DNA from: Brachionus koreanus
Lineage: Eukaryota > Rotifera > Eurotatoria > Ploima > Brachionidae
Reading direction: 5' to 3'
Assembly: GCA_016987375.1 (NCBI GenBank)
Contig: PJRA01000412.1
Location: 912,408 to 976,407 of the forward strand
DNA: 64,000 bases
Part shown: positions 10,331 through 21,882 of the stretch, piece after piece
Layout: every line of letters begins with the position of its first letter
Position numbering within the stretch: the stretch's first letter is position 1
The notes under the pieces: model-generated
Seen by the model: only the letters and a program-made list of their open reading frames with translations
Database searches by the model: none
What the model was told of the DNA's origin: nothing
Translations under genes and position numbers: made by a program

Positions 10331-11283
10331 ATGAACGGCTACACAGGTAGCAATGGATTTGCTCAATACAACAATTTTGCTGGTTACAGATACACTGGTT
10401 ACAGCGGTAAAAAAATATTTATTGAATAAATTAGTTCTTTATTAATTTTTATTTTCTAAATATTATTTTAAAATTAATATTGAACATTATTAGGTTAAAA
10501 ATTATGAAATAAATTTTTATTTTTCAGTCAGCGGTCTTGATGTTTTTTTTTGGTAAGATTAATATTTAGGAAAAAAATTAGATAAATAAAAATTTTCTTA
10601 AATAGGGTACTTTTGACAGCTGGATCAATTGGCTTTCCAATGCTTGTTCTTACCATATGCTGTATAAGACAAAGGTATAATTAAAAATTTAAAATTTTAA
10701 AATGTAATGTTTTTATTATTTTTTTTTTACAAGAATAAAAAGACGTTCTAAATCTTTGATGAATAGTGAGTCCATGCCTGGAATTGAGAAAATAAATCAG
10801 CAGTCAAAGTTGGATATGATTCAAACAACAACAAATGAAAGATACAATCATGTTAGATTCAACGAAGATTCTTTACGAACAAAAAAAGGCTCCAGATCTG
10901 ACGATCAAAAATTAAATATGTTTATCAGTGAACCGACAAACATTAAGGATTTTCGAAATTTTAAACAAGTAAGCGAAAATTTAGCAGCTGGTAAAGCATT
11001 ACGAACTAATGAAGCAGTCGCAAATAACTACATAAATCCTAATGACCAGGCTACTCTACCATCAATAATGCCGTCGATGCCAGTTTACACTGTGGCAGAA
11101 TCATACTGTGATGGGTCAAACAGTTCAGGTATTGATAACTCAAGTTTTAGAAGGGATGAATCGCATGAAAATTTGTATTCAAAAGTTCAAAATAGACAAA
11201 ATTTTAATAATGAATCAAATCAATATGATGATGATAATCAGCCTGTTTATATGAATACAAACTTTAATGCACAAATGATTTGA
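10331..11283 (+). CDS. Orphan small single-pass membrane protein
   Basis: Four exons with matching phases: 10331-10406, 10528-10552, 10606-10674, 10734-11283 (introns 121, 53 and 59 nt). The 239-residue product starts MNGYTGSNGFAQYNNFAGYR, a short Gly/Tyr/Asn-rich N-terminal segment with no signal peptide. It then has one hydrophobic segment (VFFWVLLTAGSIGFPMLVLT) followed by CCIRQRIKRRSK, a stop-transfer-like basic patch with possible palmitoylation cysteines. The remaining 180 residues are polar, Asn/Ser-rich and probably disordered. The layout suggests a type III/signal-anchor plasma-membrane protein with a short outside and long inside. No family is recognised. The second exon is only 25 nt. 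Using an AG four bases downstream as acceptor would bring an early stop, so the first AG was used. Confidence 0.7.
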
Positions 11284-11703
11284 TATAATTCATGTTGTTT
11301 TTCACAGAGCTTCATCATTCCTCTTGTTAAATTCTTTAAAATTGAGCTTTTAATTTTATTTTGTAAATTTACTGTATTTTTCGTTTTTAATTCGAGTATT
11401 ATAAAGAACATTTAAAAAAAGAAAACTTTAGAAAAATTTTTTCTTATTCAAAAAACCTTTGATTTTAATAATAAAAAGCAAAAAATGTGGCAAAATTAAT
11501 GTTATGTGTTTATAGGAAAATTTATTAAAAGATTTTTCTTAAATTTTGAATTTTTTTTAATTAAAAATCTAAAATAGCAAATTTTGAGCATTGAGAGTTA
11601 AAATATACGATCGATAAGACCTTCAAGAATATTTAATACTCAAATTACCAGTGTTATTTTTATATTTTTTTTTATATAAAAATCATTTGCTGTTCTTATG
11701 ATG

Positions 11704-12049
11704 AGAAGTGAATCTTTTTTAGAAATTATGATAACAAAAATCAAATTTTGAACCCAACTCTACCAGCTCAACCAGTCGTGAAAAGAAGAAGCTTAGATAA
11801 ATGGTTATGTGTTTGGTGGAATTCCAATTTCAGCCAGTTCCACAGAGTCGTGCAACTATTAGAATGAATGTATGCTTCACTTCAAGAAAAATAACTTTGT
11901 ATGATCGAAAGCTAGGTTTGTTTCTTCACGATAATTTCAACTAAAAGGGTCAAAGTTATTTCTGATTCAGCATATAGCCTTTCTTTTATTTTTCTCATTC
12001 TGATTATCATCTTTTTTGTTATCATAATTTCTAACAAAGATTCACTTCT
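11704..12049. mobile_element. Short inverted-repeat element (MITE-like)
   Basis: About 37 bp at the left (AGAAGTGAATC...AGAAATTATGATAAC) pairs with the complement at 12012-12049, with a few mismatches, giving a 346-bp element. A second, inner inverted pair (AAAATAACTTTG and CAAAGTTATTT) lies near 11890 and 11950. No target duplication is obvious and no coding capacity is seen. Confidence 0.6.
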
Positions 12050-13894
12050 TAGAGGACGGCATTTTACTAGCCAAGATCAAGTTGAGTAACGGTTTCATGA
12101 GTTCTTTTATTCCAAAAGCCGTGAATGGTACAAGAGAGAAATTGAACTACTCGCTGACAGATAGCTAATGACTATCCAGCATAATGTTTTTTTTTTTGAA
12201 GATAAGCTAGTTATTGCTTTTTTATTGATAAATCAAAAAAATTAAAAAAAAAACACACAAAATTTTTGGCTCACCCTAATAAATTTTTTAGTAAGAGTTT
12301 ATTTGATAAATTCAAAAAATTTATAGAGAAATAAACTCCACGAAAACGGCATCAAATGTTTCAAAAAAAGTATTTTTTATAATAAAACAGTCTTTGGTTA
12401 TAAAGAGGTTCGTTTAATCAATGAAAATAAGCAATATTTTCTCCTAATAAAATATCGATTTCTTACATTTAAAGTTAAAATTAGTCTTATATTATATAAA
12501 CCTTTTTTTTTATTATACTAAACATCTCAAAGCACGCTGTATAAACGCTTCAAAAGTTTGGATAGAATATACTAAAATTTTTCTATTAATTTAATATTTT
12601 ATGAAAAATTTTTGTGTTTTTCTATTTTTTTCAAAAACAACAAAATTAAAATTTAATCCTGTTTAAACGCTCACGTTCAAACAGCGTTTAAACAGTGTTT
12701 TTTTGACTGTGTGTTCCCTCGTACAAAAAATTTTTTAATCATTAAAAGTTGATTTTTAGTTTCTTTTAATCAGTTTTTAAAATTTTATTTCAATTTGATA
12801 ATGTTCAAGTTTAAATTTTTAAAAAAGAACAAAAAAAGCTTCAAAGGCTTTATAAAAACATAATTAACATTATTTACACAATTAATTTAGAACTGTTTCA
12901 AAAACTTGTCTTTAATTTTGTCTAAGTTTCTTTACTTTATTTTTCTTTTTTTTTAACATCGCCTTAAAGGCGTTCATTGAAATAATAAATAAATAAAATA
13001 GTATTAAACTATTGTATTTTACAAAAATAGTTTCTTTTTTTTTCGAGAACGAATAATAGCCTTGACAAACTTAACTTGGTTCATTATAGTATTTTTTTTG
13101 CTTGTTTATTCGATTGATTTGACAAATTATTGATTTTTGAAATATTGCTTAAATTATCAAGGGTATTTTAAAAATGGTAAAAAATATAAAAACAATTTTA
13201 AAATTCTTTTATTATAATTAAATTTATACGAATACCTTACTAAAAATTCATTCAAATCAAAAAAATTCAAATCTGCTTTTTTGCATAATCGATGCCACTG
13301 ATTGAAAATAAAAATACGAATAACATCAAATTAAAGATTTAAATTTTTTTGCTCACGTTAGTAAGGTATAATAAAGTAACGAAAATAAATGTGTTGAAAA
13401 ATAAAAAAATAATTTTCGAAAAAAGTAAAAATGAATTTTCATATTCAATAAAAGTGTGTTTGTGTTGTTGATGATGAAAAAAAAGAGAATAGAATAGAAT
13501 AGAAGTTAGTTAGTATCATTGATTGTTTCATTTAAAAATTTGTCGAATTTGAAGTAAAGATAAAATCATGATAATAATAATTATAATTAACTCACAGAAT
13601 TATGTGATGCCATACATTTAGTTCTTTAAATAGACGAAAAAAAAATGTAAGTTTAACGAGAATAACATTCACTTTAAAGATTTTAACTCGATTCGGCTTG
13701 TTTGAATTAAAAATCTTGGCTTTAACTGTACAAGATTTATAAACTTGCGTTTCCAATCTAAAAAATACTATGATAACAATTGATTAATTGAAAAAAAAAT
13801 GTTTGCTTGGAACAAAATTCAAATTATAAACCAAAGAACAAATATAAAATATAACCAAATAATTAAGGCTGTCATATAAGTAATTTGTTTAAAA
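12050..13894. other. Spacer with one repeat fragment
   Basis: No gene is seen. 12657-12725 is a degenerate fragment of the GTTTAAAC-rich TIR family found complete at 14.8 and 34.4 kb. It contains AAACAGCGTTTAAACAGTG and a decayed CCCTCG end. A short inverted pair, TACCTTACTA near 13233 and TAGTAAGGTA near 13359, could be a 138-bp miniature element. The remainder is A/T homopolymer-rich. Confidence 0.55.
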
Positions 13895-16800
13895 CTAATT
13901 AGCTTTTGTTTCGGATGTCTCGTTCGTAGTTGCGAAATTTTTCTGGTCATCACTAAGCGAGCCAGTTGCATTGTTCTCTTTGTTATGTGCCGAATTTTTC
14001 CATTTGTAATCACTCGATTTGTAATGGTACTTCGAATATCTAGCTTGGGCTGCATAAAAATTATACATTAAATTATACATATAGCCATCTGTCTGATACA
14101 TATCAAATTGATCATCGAACAAAGTTGACATATGCTTGTAGCTTCTGAATATGTTTAGCATTTCGACGCCGTTTTCGAACGGAATTTCTTGAGCATCACG
14201 TGAGTGTGTTACTGGTTTATTTTCATTATTAGGCAGAGTGATGTGTTTGAGCCTTGAGTTTGGCACGTCTTTGACAAAAATCCATTTAAGATCAAATTTG
14301 CCTTTCCATTTATCCTGTGTCCACAATTCCGACTTGGCATCAAAGTCCACTTGTGAGGTCATTTCAGCCATTCCTGAGAACATACCAGATGCGTTGACCG
14401 AAAAAAATAGATAAATTGAAGCATGACTTTTTTTGTCCAAAAATGCTTGATTAAGCTTATTATTACCGTATTTGGTTGAACACCAAATACCATGCTTAAT
14501 ACTGTGTAACACGTCGTCTCGAGAATTACTTTTAATTACAAAAAAATATGAATCTTTTAAACCCTCTTGTTCACCGGTATAGAAAAATTCAATTGGATTT
14601 AACGAATTCATTATTGACTCATCAATGTCAATCTTAGATGTGTAAAAATTTTTGTAATCATTGTATAATTGCTGCTGTAGATAAAAATCGAAATCTAAAT
14701 TTAAAAACTAATTAAAAATATTTAATAAAAAAGAAAAAAATGAATATTGTTTATTTAAAAAAAATTTCTTGACAAACTTCAATTAAGTAAAAATAGTATT
14801 TTATCAAGTCAATCAAAATCCTTTAAATTTACCCGAGGGGACAAAAACAGGTAAAAAACACTGTTTAAACGCTGTTTAAACGGCGTTTGGTAGCTGTTTT
14901 TTGGGCGTTTTTGCTTTGTTTTTTTGCGTTTAAAACGTGAGCGTTTTTCGACCAAAAAAACGAGGGAAAAACACTCTATAAACAAAACAAGATATTTCAT
15001 TTAAAGAGTTTTTAAACCGTTTTTGACGCACAAAAAACATGAAAAAACACCTCAAGAACCCAACAATGCTATTTTAGCACTTAAATAACAACTTAAAAAA
15101 ATCCTGATATAATATAATGCTCCTTTATCGTAAAGAATTAAAAAAAGAGTCTAAAACGCTCAAAAAACAAATAAAAATACCTCAGACACCCAAAAACACT
15201 ATTTAAACAACTAAAAACGTTTAAAAAAACACGCTTCTTTACAATATTTTTGAAAAATATGTTAAATTTTTTTATGTTTAATTTTATTTTAATTTAATTA
15301 TTTACGACTAAATTTGTCTAAATTTTTATTTTTGTACTGTTTTAAAACAAAAATAATAAAGTTATTTTTTCCTGGCTGTTTTACGCCCGTTTATCCACTG
15401 TTTTTATTTCGTTTAAACGCTCACGTTTAAACAGCGTTTAAACAGTGTTTAAACAGTGTTTTTTACCTGTTTTTGTCCCCTCGGGTAGTGCTTAATCTGA
15501 AAATTTTAATAGTAAATATAATAATTTACTAATAAATTTTTTTAAATCATTATCAGAGAAACTATACTTAAATATTTTTAAACATTAAGTAGTTTATTTT
15601 ATAGATAAATACTGATAAATACTGAAAAAGAACGGTATTTTACTTGATTGTTTTTTAAATACACATCAATACTTATCTCAATTTAATGAAAAAAAGATTT
15701 CTCAAAAACAAATATAGTGGTGTTTCAACTTTTGTATTTAGAAAAATTTATACAAAACACTGTGAAATTAAATATTCATGATAAAAATGCCTTAAAAATA
15801 GAAGCAATTAGGCGTTTTTTGGTAACTTCATTTGATTGAATTAACGTAATTGTTCGATTTTTAAGACAGGTCATAAATAAAATTTAGACATATCCATTTA
15901 TAACACTAGTAAAAAAATTTTAACTTGTGACATGAACTAAAAGTCCAAAATACACTTAAATATGCTCAAAAAAGCTATATTTTTGAAATTAAGAACATGT
16001 CATAAAAATCGAGCAATCACGCAATAAAAAGTTATAAAAAATTTCAAAAAGGCTAATCCACTTTTTTAAATTTTTTTAACAATTTGGTTTTTGTAGCAAT
16101 TAACTTTTTATATGCATATTTGCTTTATACACGTAATGTATTATGTAAATTTGCAATATATCGCAAAAGACAAAAAGTAGAGCATTAATGTATAGTAAAA
16201 ATTTTTAAAATTTCATAGTTGAATTTGAAAGAAGTTAAGTAAAAAACCCTAGAGAACTCGGCTGATTATTAATAAAAATAAAAATTTTATTTTGTAGACA
16301 AATTAAATATATTTTCAGAAAATTTGTGAACTTATTTTTTAAGAATTAAATTAAAAACAAGTTGCTCATTTTAAAAAAGCTATTTCAATCTAAGTCAATG
16401 TGAAATTTTAGGAAAGAACTACAGTTAATATTTTCAAAAATAGTTCTGTAAACAAAACAATAATGTAAAAATTTGTACAAATGAATTCTGAGCTTTGCGA
16501 ATACCTTTCATTTTTTTTGTAAAATAAGCACCACCAAAATAAATCTTTTGGTTAAAAAATTGTATACCTAGAAAAATATTTATATCGTTTTTTTTATGTC
16601 CTTTAATTTTTTAACTAAAATTTTACATCATTTTTCAATTTTTTAAAAAGAAGTCTAGAAACTAGTGTAAATAACTATTTGAAGAAAAAAATTAATACCT
16701 TGATTGTAATTGTAATAGTAATTTTGACTGTAATAATTTTTTTTATAGCTTGATTTTTTTGAGTTTGTCCTCTCAGATTTTTGGCTGCTGGTTTCACTAC

Positions 16801-17707
16801 TAGTTTGAATATCTTTAATATTGAGACTATTCATTTGTATTTCTAGATTATTCTCTTGGCTATCTTGTTGCCTTGATTCATTTTTTTCCTTGTATTCCGA
16901 GAGCACCTGATTGTTATTCACAATTTCGGACCACTTTTTGCCAGACCATCTCATTGAATTAACTCTCTTTATTTCGTTTTCTTTATTTACACCTTTAGTT
17001 TGGTCAATTGAATTGCTTTCATCAGTCGATTGTTGTTGACTTGCTATCTCGGCATTACTGGACGCCAAAGCCGGAAATGCGTCAACATAAACTTGTTCGC
17101 TCTTCATCAAGTCATAATCAGGAATTTTCGCCTTTTCTTCCTCGGGTTTCTGATTTTCTCCCTTTCGATTAAAAGGCTTTCGATTATATCTTCGTTGTTG
17201 ATTGCCGTTTGAATCGTTGTTTTGATTCATTTTTTGACTATTACTAAAAGCTCTATCTTTTCTCCTATCTCCATTAAAATTTTTGTTTCCATTAGGAATC
17301 CATCCTTGTGTAAAATCAACTGGAAAATAAGCAGGATAATTCGGATACCCGAACATCTGTGCATATTCGTAATAAGAATTCATCAATGGATTGGACAAGT
17401 CATTGAATGGGAAATAATACCCGTAGCTTTGATTGTAAAAATCAAGCAGCGGGTCAGAATTGTTATTCTTAGAAAATTTTTTCTTCTTATTGCTTTCATT
17501 GTTTGTCGGCGAAGACGATGTCGAAGTGTTAGGCGAGTTGACAAACGAGTTAAACGATGAAGAAGACACTGAAGGTATGGTAGATGAGTTCGATGACTTG
17601 ACGTTCGATTCGACATTATCAGATTTTTTGCATTCATCTTGAGACGTTGTCGGATTCGAGGCTTCGATTTTTTCATTAATATTATCAAAATTTTCCGAGG
17701 CAATCAT
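13895..17707 (-). CDS. YTHDF: YTHDF-type m6A reader
   Basis: Two exons, 16699-17707 and 13895-14694, joined at phase 1 (CAAG/GTATTA to TTTAG/ATTTCG), give 602 residues. Human YTHDF proteins are 559-585. YTHDF proteins bind N6-methyladenosine in cytoplasmic mRNA and steer decay and condensates. The N-terminal 336 residues are low-complexity Ser/Asn/Tyr with a YPAYFPVDF patch and a KKWSEIV patch, resembling the family's FFPSGIDF and WADIASK patches. After the splice comes DFDFYLQQ and a YTH domain. The three cage tryptophans are W407 (IWCST), W461 and W466 (LWTQDKWKGK), with the same 54- and 5-residue spacing as in human YTHDF2. The C-terminal tail is Asn/Thr-rich. The 2004-nt intron contains a TIR element. 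Part of exon 1 is almost identical to the gene at 21.9 kb. Confidence 0.92.
14832..15485. mobile_element. 654-bp TIR element inside the YTHDF intron (CCCGAGGGG family, copy 1)
   Basis: Begins CCCGAGGGGACAAAAACAGG and ends with the complement, flanked by TA on both sides (14830-14831 and 15486-15487). The subterminal regions are arrays of the palindrome GTTTAAAC separated by GCG/CAGTG spacers, able to form long hairpins. A matching copy in opposite orientation lies at 34435-35057. The apparent 60-codon reading frames inside both are low-complexity and are not taken as genes. The TA target site fits a Tc1/mariner-like non-autonomous element, though copy 2 is flanked by AA. Confidence 0.8.
16831..17233. 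repeat. 403-bp conversion-like tract shared with 21972-22374
   Basis: Within exon 1 of the YTHDF gene. I count four mismatches in 403 aligned bases against 21972-22374, with no gap. The flanking parts of the two genes match only in short protein motifs. The tract encodes the KMNQNNDSNG...QMN segment. Confidence 0.9.
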
Positions 17708-20090
17708 TTTTTTGCTAAAAAAACTAGGAATTTTGTATTTTTTAAATTAATTTTTCTTTTTTATTCTGTTCTTTTAAAGTAAACAAAATCTAAAAATAAA
17801 AAACCCTAATATTATTATTTACATAAAACGGCATTCTTGAAATGCTATCTTGTATGAACTTTTATATCTTTTGACCTTGTTAAGCGACATAAAGTTCAAT
17901 ATTTACAAATTGAGTAATAAATCTATTACTCTTAACGCCTATTTTAAATTACAGTTTTATCTCTATGATTGTATTTATTGATTTTAATCACAGTTTACTT
18001 TATTTTTAAACAAAAACTTCAGTTTTACTTAAATTTGAAAATTAAAAAAATGGTTATTTAAGCAAAAAAATTTAATTTAGTAGCACATGAATTAAAAAAA
18101 ATACAAGTCAGAATTTCTTACACAATTTCTCTAATTTGAAAAAGTGAATGATCTCTTAAAACTGAGCCTTTTATCATACTAAATTAAAAATAAAACACTA
18201 CTATTGATTATGCTTGTATTTTAAGGATCATTGTAAATTTTAGATCAATAATTACTAAATCTGCATCCATTTAGCTATGATGCTGTATATTTTTTTTAGT
18301 TTGATTTTTGACATTTAAACGGAAATATCATTTTTAATCAAGTTGGTGAAATTCTATAAGATTATCTAAAACCGAACGGAAACTGAAATTCTATATTCAC
18401 ACTAGGCATGTAGACAAATCTGAAAATAATTTCCTTTAACATTATTACATTAATTGAATAATTTAAAATATGATTTCCTAGAGGAAAAATAAATATGATA
18501 TAACACGAAATAAAGAAATCATTTTTCGTGTACATTGAACGAAAAATTTAAATAATTCGGTTTATGAGATCGGTTTAAAAGAAATCATGAAATTTTTCAG
18601 AATATTTCAACATGTTAAATATTGGAATTAATTGATTAATATCTAGAAAATAAAGAGTCTTTAAATTTTTTTGAAAAAATTAAATTTTCTAAAAAAGTAC
18701 ATTTCACAAAAAAAGTTCGATTTTATGGATAATCCAAACATAAAAATATTTCAAAATACAAACCTATCATTTAAATTTCTAGAGAAGCTTTAGTCCAGTA
18801 CAGTTTTAAAAATAAATAGATGAATTATCGAGAATCGTTATTATTGACCTAGCATTTAAAGTAAAATTCATGATTACTAATCAAAACATAAATAGTTTTT
18901 TTTTTCTTGTTTCTTTAAAAAATTAACTGATTGTTACAGAAATTTACTTTAGTTTGAAAACCATTACGGTAACTTAAGATGCAAAACCATTTGATATCGT
19001 CTATGAGCATACAAACTTTTTTTTTGGCATCTTTAAGTAAATTAAAATATTTTAATGTTTATTTAAAAACTAGTCTATGCAATGTTGCATCATGCCATAT
19101 TACTTGTAAAGATGCACTGGACCTTCAGCAACTGTAAAGGGTGTACGATCCTAGCTTGCAAACAAAAATGCTTTTAATAACCTGCAAACTAGTTAATTTA
19201 ATATTTAAATTTAAACATAACCAACAACACAAGTTCTATAATTTACATAATTTATAAAATTTACGTATCGAAAAATGTTTAAGAATTAAACTACGCCAAA
19301 ACTAATGACAACGAGTGAGTTAAAAAGCATCAACGCGCAATCAAAACGCTTAGGCAATTAGAAACAGTGCTAACTGTTTAAGTAATTTTAAAAATTGAAA
19401 AGAGTGTTCAACATGCATGCATGCATTAAAATTTTGTAAAATAAAACAAATTAAAAGATTTAAATCTAACTTTTTTTTTATTTAAATAAAATGTTTACTT
19501 AGAATTAAAATTTTTAGATGGTCATTATAGGACACTAGTCTTGTAATATTAAATAATCAGCTTAGAGCTTTTAATGAAATTTAAAATTAGACTTTGTATT
19601 CTCTGTTTAGAATTTCTAGATTATTTAAGTACTCGTATGTGAATAGCTTTGCTCAAATTCATTCATAAATCATGACATCAGCATTTTATTAAATGTATAC
19701 ATTAAAGGAAGCATTACATAAACAAGTATGTTGTGTTCGTGTTACATTATATCTAAAAAAATATGTCTCTATTTTGCTTTCAAAAATTGATTCTTTTTTG
19801 ATTTTTAAAGATAGTAATTTACTGATGCTAAAAAAACAAGCAACATTGTAATCAACAAAAAGCTTTAGACTTTGATTTTGTGCAAAAGAAACTAACTTGA
19901 ACGCTTTTGAAATTTAACCAAGCACATATTTTGTTAAGTTTATAATGATTGCTAGAATATTTTTTCAAAATTAGAGAATAAATACGTTTTAATATTTAGC
20001 TAAATTTAATTTCAAAATGTGTATAAACTTTATTCACTATATTTATACACTGAGATTAAAATAATTTCATTTGGTCTGAAAAATTAAAAA
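17708..20090. other. Spacer, no gene seen
   Basis: Divergent spacer between the YTHDF gene (-) and mago nashi (+), so it should hold both promoters. It is AT-rich with scattered stops in all frames. GCATGCATGCAT near 19413 is a small palindromic run. No repeats or RNA genes are recognised. Confidence 0.6.
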
Positions 20091-20531
20091 ATGTCAAGTG
20101 ATTTTTATCTACGATACTACGTAGGACACAAAGGAAAATTTGGTCATGAGTTTTTGGAGTTTGAATTTAGACCAGATGGAAAGCTACGCTATGCTAATAA
20201 CTCAAACTACAAGAATGATACTCTTATTCGAAAAGAAGCATATGTGAACAAGGCTGTAATGGAGGAACTTAAGCGAATAATTGAAGATTCGGAAATAATG
20301 AAAGAAGACGATGAATTGTGGCCTCCACCGGACAGAGTAGGCCGTCAAGAGCTCGAAATCGTTATGGGCGATGAGCATATTTCGTTCACTACTTCTAAAA
20401 TAGGTTCATTGGTTGATATAAACAACAGCAAAGACCCCGAAGGTCTAAGATGCTTTTATTATTTGGTTCAAGATGTAAAATGTTTAGTTTTCTCGTTGAT
20501 TGGACTCCATTTTAAAATAAAACCAATTTAG
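20091..20531 (+). CDS. mago: Mago nashi, exon junction complex core subunit
   Basis: 146 residues in one exon, the same length as human MAGOH. Mago pairs with Y14 (RBM8A) and locks eIF4A3 on spliced mRNA in the nucleus and cytoplasm. It serves nonsense-mediated decay and mRNA localisation. The family sequence is unmistakable from end to end: [20 protein letters not shown] at the start, [17 protein letters not shown], the [17 protein letters not shown] block and a [15 protein letters not shown] end. The ATG is followed directly by SSDFYLRYY, as in animals. No introns. It is on the opposite strand between the two YTHDF-type genes. Confidence 0.98.
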   Translation: MSSDFYLRYYVGHKGKFGHEFLEFEFRPDGKLRYANNSNYKNDTLIRKEAYVNKAVMEELKRIIEDSEIMKEDDELWPPPDRVGRQELEIVMGDEHISFTTSKIGSLVDINNSKDPEGLRCFYYLVQDVKCLVFSLIGLHFKIKPI

Positions 20532-21882
20532 AAATAAATTAAAATTTGTCAACAGAGTTCATTTTAAGTGTTATAACTTTTGTTTTTCTTTTAAATAAAA
20601 ATTATGTTCAAATAAATTGTATAATTAAAGAAATTAATTTTGAAAATTTGGAATAAAAATTACTAAAATGGAAATTTATGGATAAACTTTACTTTTAATT
20701 TAAAGCTGTTTTTTTTTTAAAATAAAATTAGAAAACTTGGTATAAAAACTTCGAACCACTTGTTAGGAACTATTTTCACTACCTGAAAGAAAATGAAACA
20801 TGTTAACAAGTAAATGGTTCTGAAGTAGAACAATCTAATTGATCATTGTTGTTGTGAAAATGAGGGCATTTTGAATCAGTTGACAAAGCTTCTGACAATT
20901 AAATCATTAAACTCTCATTTATTGAGATACCAAATTAAAATTCTACCACTTAAACACTTTATTAGTTGGTAAATTCTTTATTTAAAATGAAAAAAAAAGA
21001 CAAAATTAAAATTTTTTAATTTGTTTTATTTTATTATGTTGAAAATTCTTTCAATTTTTAAAATAATAATAAGCCATCTACCTGGTTCGATCCAGGTCAA
21101 AAATTTTCCAACTCGTATTTTTTTTACAGATAAAAATTCTTTTTAATTACAATTTTCAATTTTTTCTCTTGCTCAGTAAAAGCTTTAAATTTATTAGTAC
21201 CTTACGTTTGAGCTCTTGATTAAAAAAAATAAATTATTTTTTCTGGCTCAAACATTATTGAAAATTTAACCAACTTTAGACTTGTACCATTAGGTTAATA
21301 AGGGAATTTATTAATACTTAAGATATATTTGTATTTATATTAAAAGATGTAGTTTCTTTTAAAAAGGGAACTCTCAGATTTACACTAAATGGAAAACTTT
21401 AAATCGGGTTAGTATTAACCTTATTTAAATGAGTAAAAAGACTTGTTAATATTCAATATAGACTAAAAAAACTATTTGAATTTCAAACAATGTATATTAA
21501 TTTTTTATATAAACTTAATAATTATTTATTTGCCGATGTCATCTTTTAAGATTAAAAAAAAAAAAAAAGTTTCAATTTAATTTTTCAATATTTCACTTTA
21601 TTATACGGATGTAACAATATATGTATCTTTAACTGAATAATTTCTATCTATTTAAAGATAAATATTCTGAAAAAAAAATAAAAAATTTTTAATTTTTCAA
21701 TTAAAATAATAAAAAAAAAATAATTTAATTTTCAAATATAATCCACAAACTGTCAAAGTTTCTTTTTATATTTTAAATCAGATTTCCCTTAACCCTCACT
21801 TTTCTTTTTTTTTAAAAATGTCTTATCAAAAAATTAGAAATTTTTCGTTTTATTTTTATATCAAGTTTCAAGTGACATAAGT
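20532..21882. other. Convergent spacer, no gene seen
   Basis: Between the 3' ends of mago and the YTH-less paralogue. I searched the minus strand for a YTH exon belonging to the paralogue and found none. CCTGGTTCGATCCAGG at 21081-21096 can fold like a T-arm but has no tRNA around it. Confidence 0.6.

Noticed and set aside
14675..14680. Splice acceptor CTACAG just before CAGCAATTATAC as the start of the YTH exon
   Set aside because: It looks strong but gives the wrong phase for the upstream donor at 16699. The acceptor 20 nt further upstream (14695-14696) keeps the frame and adds the conserved DFDF segment.
14809..15000. Frame reading KRSRFKRKKTK inside the TIR element, with a counterpart at 34889-35074
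   Set aside because: Both are conserved only because the repeat is conserved. The arginine/lysine text comes from the palindromic arrays, and the two copies accumulate changes in all codon positions.
21081..21096. tRNA-like T-arm (CCTGGTTCGATCCAGG)
   Set aside because: No D-arm, anticodon arm or acceptor stem can be found at the right distances. Probably a chance palindrome.
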